Assembly (NCBI GenBank): GCA_002395405.1
Contig: DGWX01000050.1
Span: forward strand, 1 to 8,615
From: Christensenella sp. UBA4247
Lineage (GTDB): Bacteria; Bacillota; Clostridia; Christensenellales; CAG-1252
DNA: 8,615 nucleotides
Direction: 5' to 3'
Below the pieces are notes generated by a model. The model saw nothing but the letters and a program-made list of their open reading frames with translations. It had not been told where the DNA came from and did not search any database. This document shows, one piece after another, positions 7,176-8,615 of the stretch (the first letter of the stretch is position 1; each line of letters starts with the position of its first letter). The position numbers were made by a program, and so were the translations under genes.

Positions 7176-8387
7176 TCAACGAACGAGATTCAAAATATCG
7201 ATCAACTCTTTCTCGGAGAAGATCTTCGGAACGGGATAGAGAGGATTGGTTTCGTTGAACGCGTGTTTTGCAAGCGCGGGCAGATCCTCTTCTTTGATCT
7301 CCCATTTCCCTTCGATCTTTTCGGGGATCGCCATCTTTTTGCTCAGTTCAACGATCGCGTCGATAAAACGATTCGCTTTTTCTTCTCTCGTTTCGCCCTT
7401 GATCCCAACGAGGTCGGCGAGTTCGGCGAGCTTTTTATGCGCGGATTTACCGTAAGCGCGAAGGACGACGGGCAAAAGGACGGAATTCGCAAGTCCGTGC
7501 GGAACGCCGTAAAAACCGCCGATCGCGTGCGCCAAAGAGTGTACCGTGCCAACGTAAGCGCGCGTAAAAGCGAGTCCCGCGCGATAAGACGCGTTTTGCA
7601 TATTGAGACGCGCTTTTTCGTTATGCGGTTCCGCGTAAGCCGTGTAAAGGTTTTCGAAAACGAGTTTAACGGCGGCAAGCGCGTTTTCTTTCGTGCGCTT
7701 GGTGTTCGCGCTTCCGATATACGCCTCGATCGCGTGCGTCAAAGTATCGAGACCGGTGGTCGAGGTTACGCCTTGCGGCAAATTATAGGTCAAAGTCGGG
7801 TCGAGAACAGCGTAATGCGGGATCAAGTGCAAATCGTTCATCGTGTACTTATCGCGCGCTTCGGGATTGGAGATAACGGCGGTTACCGTTACTTCGCTGC
7901 CTGTTCCCGCGGTAGTCGGAACGGCAAAAAGGGTCGGAATGTTTTTCCTGACTCTCAAAAGCCCTTTCATATCCGCGAGCGTTCTTTTCGGATTTGCCGC
8001 TTGCGCGCCGCAGCCTTTCGCGCAGTCCATGGAAGAACCGCCGCCAACCGCGATCAAGCAATCGCAACCGTCGTCTACAAACATTTTATACGCCGCCGCA
8101 ACGTTATGCACCGTGGGGTTCGGAACGACTTCTCCGTATATCGAGTAAGGAATTCCGAGCTTATCCATTTCGTCCGTCAAAGGAGCGTAAATGCGAATGC
8201 TATGCAAAAATCCGTCCGTTACGATGAGCGGATGTTTTAGCCCGAGCTCGTTCAATTTCGCCGCCACGTCTTTTAAGCAACCGGCACCCGTAATGAGCTT
8301 CGGCTCGCGCCAATGCATCAAAGCCAAACCGACGTACATTACTTTCTGAAACGCTCTGTCGTACAACTTGCATTTATTGATACCCAT
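7176..8387 (-). CDS. Iron-containing (group III) alcohol dehydrogenase
   Basis: This cytoplasmic NAD(P)H-dependent oxidoreductase interconverts aldehydes or ketones and alcohols, typically to reoxidise NAD(P)H in fermentation; the actual substrate cannot be read from sequence. The 403 residues have the family's nucleotide-binding motif GGGSSMD (115-121), the second cofactor segment TTAGTGSEVT (158-167) and all four expected metal ligands: Asp214 and His218 in TGLDTLTHAIEAYIG, and His283 and His297 in the pair HSLAH and VPHG. His287, the further conserved histidine, is also present. The N-terminus carries a short extension ending in WREPKLITGAG, which I recall from a subgroup in gut Clostridia. 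It includes Cys6 and a moderately hydrophobic patch at 15-24. The ATG at 8387 has AAGGAG upstream at an 11-base spacing, longer than optimal; an in-frame stop just before it rules out an earlier start. A consensus promoter lies upstream, and the four-cysteine gene follows one base after the TGA. Confidence 0.95.
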   Translation of the reverse strand: MGINKCKLYDRAFQKVMYVGLALMHWREPKLITGAGCLKDVAAKLNELGLKHPLIVTDGFLHSIRIYAPLTDEMDKLGIPYSIYGEVVPNPTVHNVAAAYKMFVDDGCDCLIAVGGGSSMDCAKGCGAQAANPKRTLADMKGLLRVRKNIPTLFAVPTTAGTGSEVTVTAVISNPEARDKYTMNDLHLIPHYAVLDPTLTYNLPQGVTSTTGLDTLTHAIEAYIGSANTKRTKENALAAVKLVFENLYTAYAEPHNEKARLNMQNASYRAGLAFTRAYVGTVHSLAHAIGGFYGVPHGLANSVLLPVVLRAYGKSAHKKLAELADLVGIKGETREEKANRFIDAIVELSKKMAIPEKIEGKWEIKEEDLPALAKHAFNETNPLYPVPKIFSEKELIDILNLVR

Positions 8388-8422
8388 ACTTGCTAAATCT
8401 CCTTAAAAGTAGGTTATCTTTT

Positions 8423-8451
8423 ATTATACATTGTAAACGCTCGTTTGTCAA
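8423..8451 (-). promoter_or_regulatory. Perfect-consensus sigma-A promoter of the alcohol dehydrogenase operon
   Basis: On the minus strand TTGACA (8451-8446) is followed by exactly 17 bases and TATAAT (8428-8423). Both hexamers match consensus at every position with ideal spacing. The predicted start is near 8417, leaving a leader of about 30 bases that carries AAGGAG (8404-8399). I see no clear operator palindrome overlapping it. Confidence 0.9.
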
Positions 8452-8493
8452 TGCGGAAGAATCGGGCGATGAAAAAGCCCTTTGCCTGAACAC

Positions 8494-8527
8494 AAAAAAA
8501 AGCTTGCCCGATAGGACAAGCTTTTTT
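8494..8527 (-). terminator. Intrinsic terminator of tuf, symmetric
   Basis: On the minus strand a nine-pair stem (8522-8514 with 8509-8501; AGCTTGTCC against GGGCAAGCT, with one G-U pair) closes a four-base loop and runs into eight T (8501-8494). The right side carries the matching A-run, which extends the stem to about 8527. The first stem base lies about 17 bases beyond the tuf stop. Because the flanks are A-run and T-run on both sides, it could also stop transcription on the plus strand. Confidence 0.9.
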
Positions 8528-8543
8528 ATTTCGGTTAAACCGA

Positions 8544-8615
8544 TTAGTCGTTGATGATTTGCGCAACAACGCCCGAACCGACCGTTCTGCCACCTTCACG
8601 GATAGCGAAGCGGAG
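8544..8615 (-). CDS. tuf: Elongation factor Tu, last 23 residues; the rest lies beyond the window
   Basis: Only the C-terminal end is present, reading LRFAIREGGRTVGSGVVAQI followed by IND and TAA. RFAIREGGRTVGxGVV is the near-invariant end of EF-Tu domain III, the GTP-dependent carrier of aminoacyl-tRNA to the ribosome. IF-2 and EF-G do not end this way. The gene enters from the right edge and is followed by its own terminator, so it is not co-transcribed with the alcohol dehydrogenase. Confidence 0.95.
   Translation of the reverse strand, partial: LRFAIREGGRTVGSGVVAQIIND

Noticed and set aside
4408..7178. TGA stops occur only at the two tight junctions (recD2-comF and ADH-C_GCAxxG_C_C), while the other complete genes end in TAA, considered as an RF2-linked signal.
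   Set aside because: There are only two cases, and TGA is favoured at overlapping or near-overlapping junctions simply because it shares bases with ATG starts. It is not evidence of regulation.
7263..8240. A long open frame on the plus strand opposite the alcohol dehydrogenase, about 325 codons.
   Set aside because: It is fully antisense to a well-conserved gene. Its predicted protein is Arg- and Val-rich with no recognisable motif, and there is no ribosome binding site. It results from codon bias in the real gene.
8464..8480. A GGGC...GCCC inverted repeat between the tuf terminator and the ADH promoter, considered as an operator or second terminator.
   Set aside because: There are only four pairs around a nine-base loop, no T-tract, and it does not overlap the promoter hexamers. 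It is within chance expectation.
8414..8599. A 61-codon minus-strand frame spanning the tuf end, its terminator and the ADH promoter.
   Set aside because: It begins inside tuf in another frame and reads through a strong terminator hairpin and the consensus promoter. The product is Lys/Arg-rich and non-descript.
1..8615. Search for a defence system, mobile element, CRISPR array, tRNA or attachment site.
   Set aside because: Nearly all sequence is taken by seven housekeeping or metabolic genes. The three gaps of 50-160 bases (3603-3653, 6595-6718 and 8388-8543) hold promoters and terminators. I saw no direct repeats, transposase motifs or cloverleaf sequences.

Overview
This is an ordinary chromosomal window in which every recognisable gene lies on the minus strand. 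Read in the direction of transcription, from high to low coordinates, the order is: the 3' end of tuf (EF-Tu), an iron-dependent alcohol dehydrogenase, a small four-cysteine C_GCAxxG_C_C protein, recD2 (DNA helicase), a comF-family phosphoribosyltransferase, secA (protein export ATPase), and the first 323 codons of prfB (release factor 2). The gene content suggests a bacterium of the Bacillota, probably Clostridia. The comF-secA-prfB order resembles Bacillus and Clostridium, RecD2 is the stand-alone type, the alcohol dehydrogenase resembles ones I recall from gut clostridia, and the promoters and Shine-Dalgarno sites are of the sigma-A, AGGAGGTGA type. Base composition is moderate, so this is not a classical very AT-rich Clostridium. 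An uncultured gut-type lineage is possible, but that is a guess.

Transcription falls into clear units. (1) tuf ends at 8544 and is followed by a strong intrinsic terminator (8494-8527). (2) A perfect-consensus sigma-A promoter (8423-8451) drives the alcohol dehydrogenase and the C_GCAxxG_C_C gene, which are one base apart; a hairpin plus T-tract (6666-6701) closes the unit. (3) An extended -10 promoter (6602-6631) sits so close to recD2 that the predicted mRNA starts at, or one base before, the ATG. recD2 overlaps comF by 11 bases. (4) A weaker candidate promoter in the 51-base comF-secA gap may add transcription of secA and prfB. Those two genes are 2 bases apart, and the operon continues past the left edge.

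Most of the products are housekeeping: DNA helicase activity, DNA uptake or phosphoribosyl chemistry, Sec export and translation termination or elongation. The alcohol dehydrogenase pair points to fermentative redox metabolism. I found no mobile element, CRISPR array, tRNA, rRNA or phage gene, and no clear sign of a new multi-gene system. The points most worth a second look are the apparently leaderless recD2 mRNA, the tight pairing of the alcohol dehydrogenase with an uncharacterised cysteine protein, a prfB without the usual programmed frameshift, and comF directly next to secA with no hpf or flagellar genes between them.
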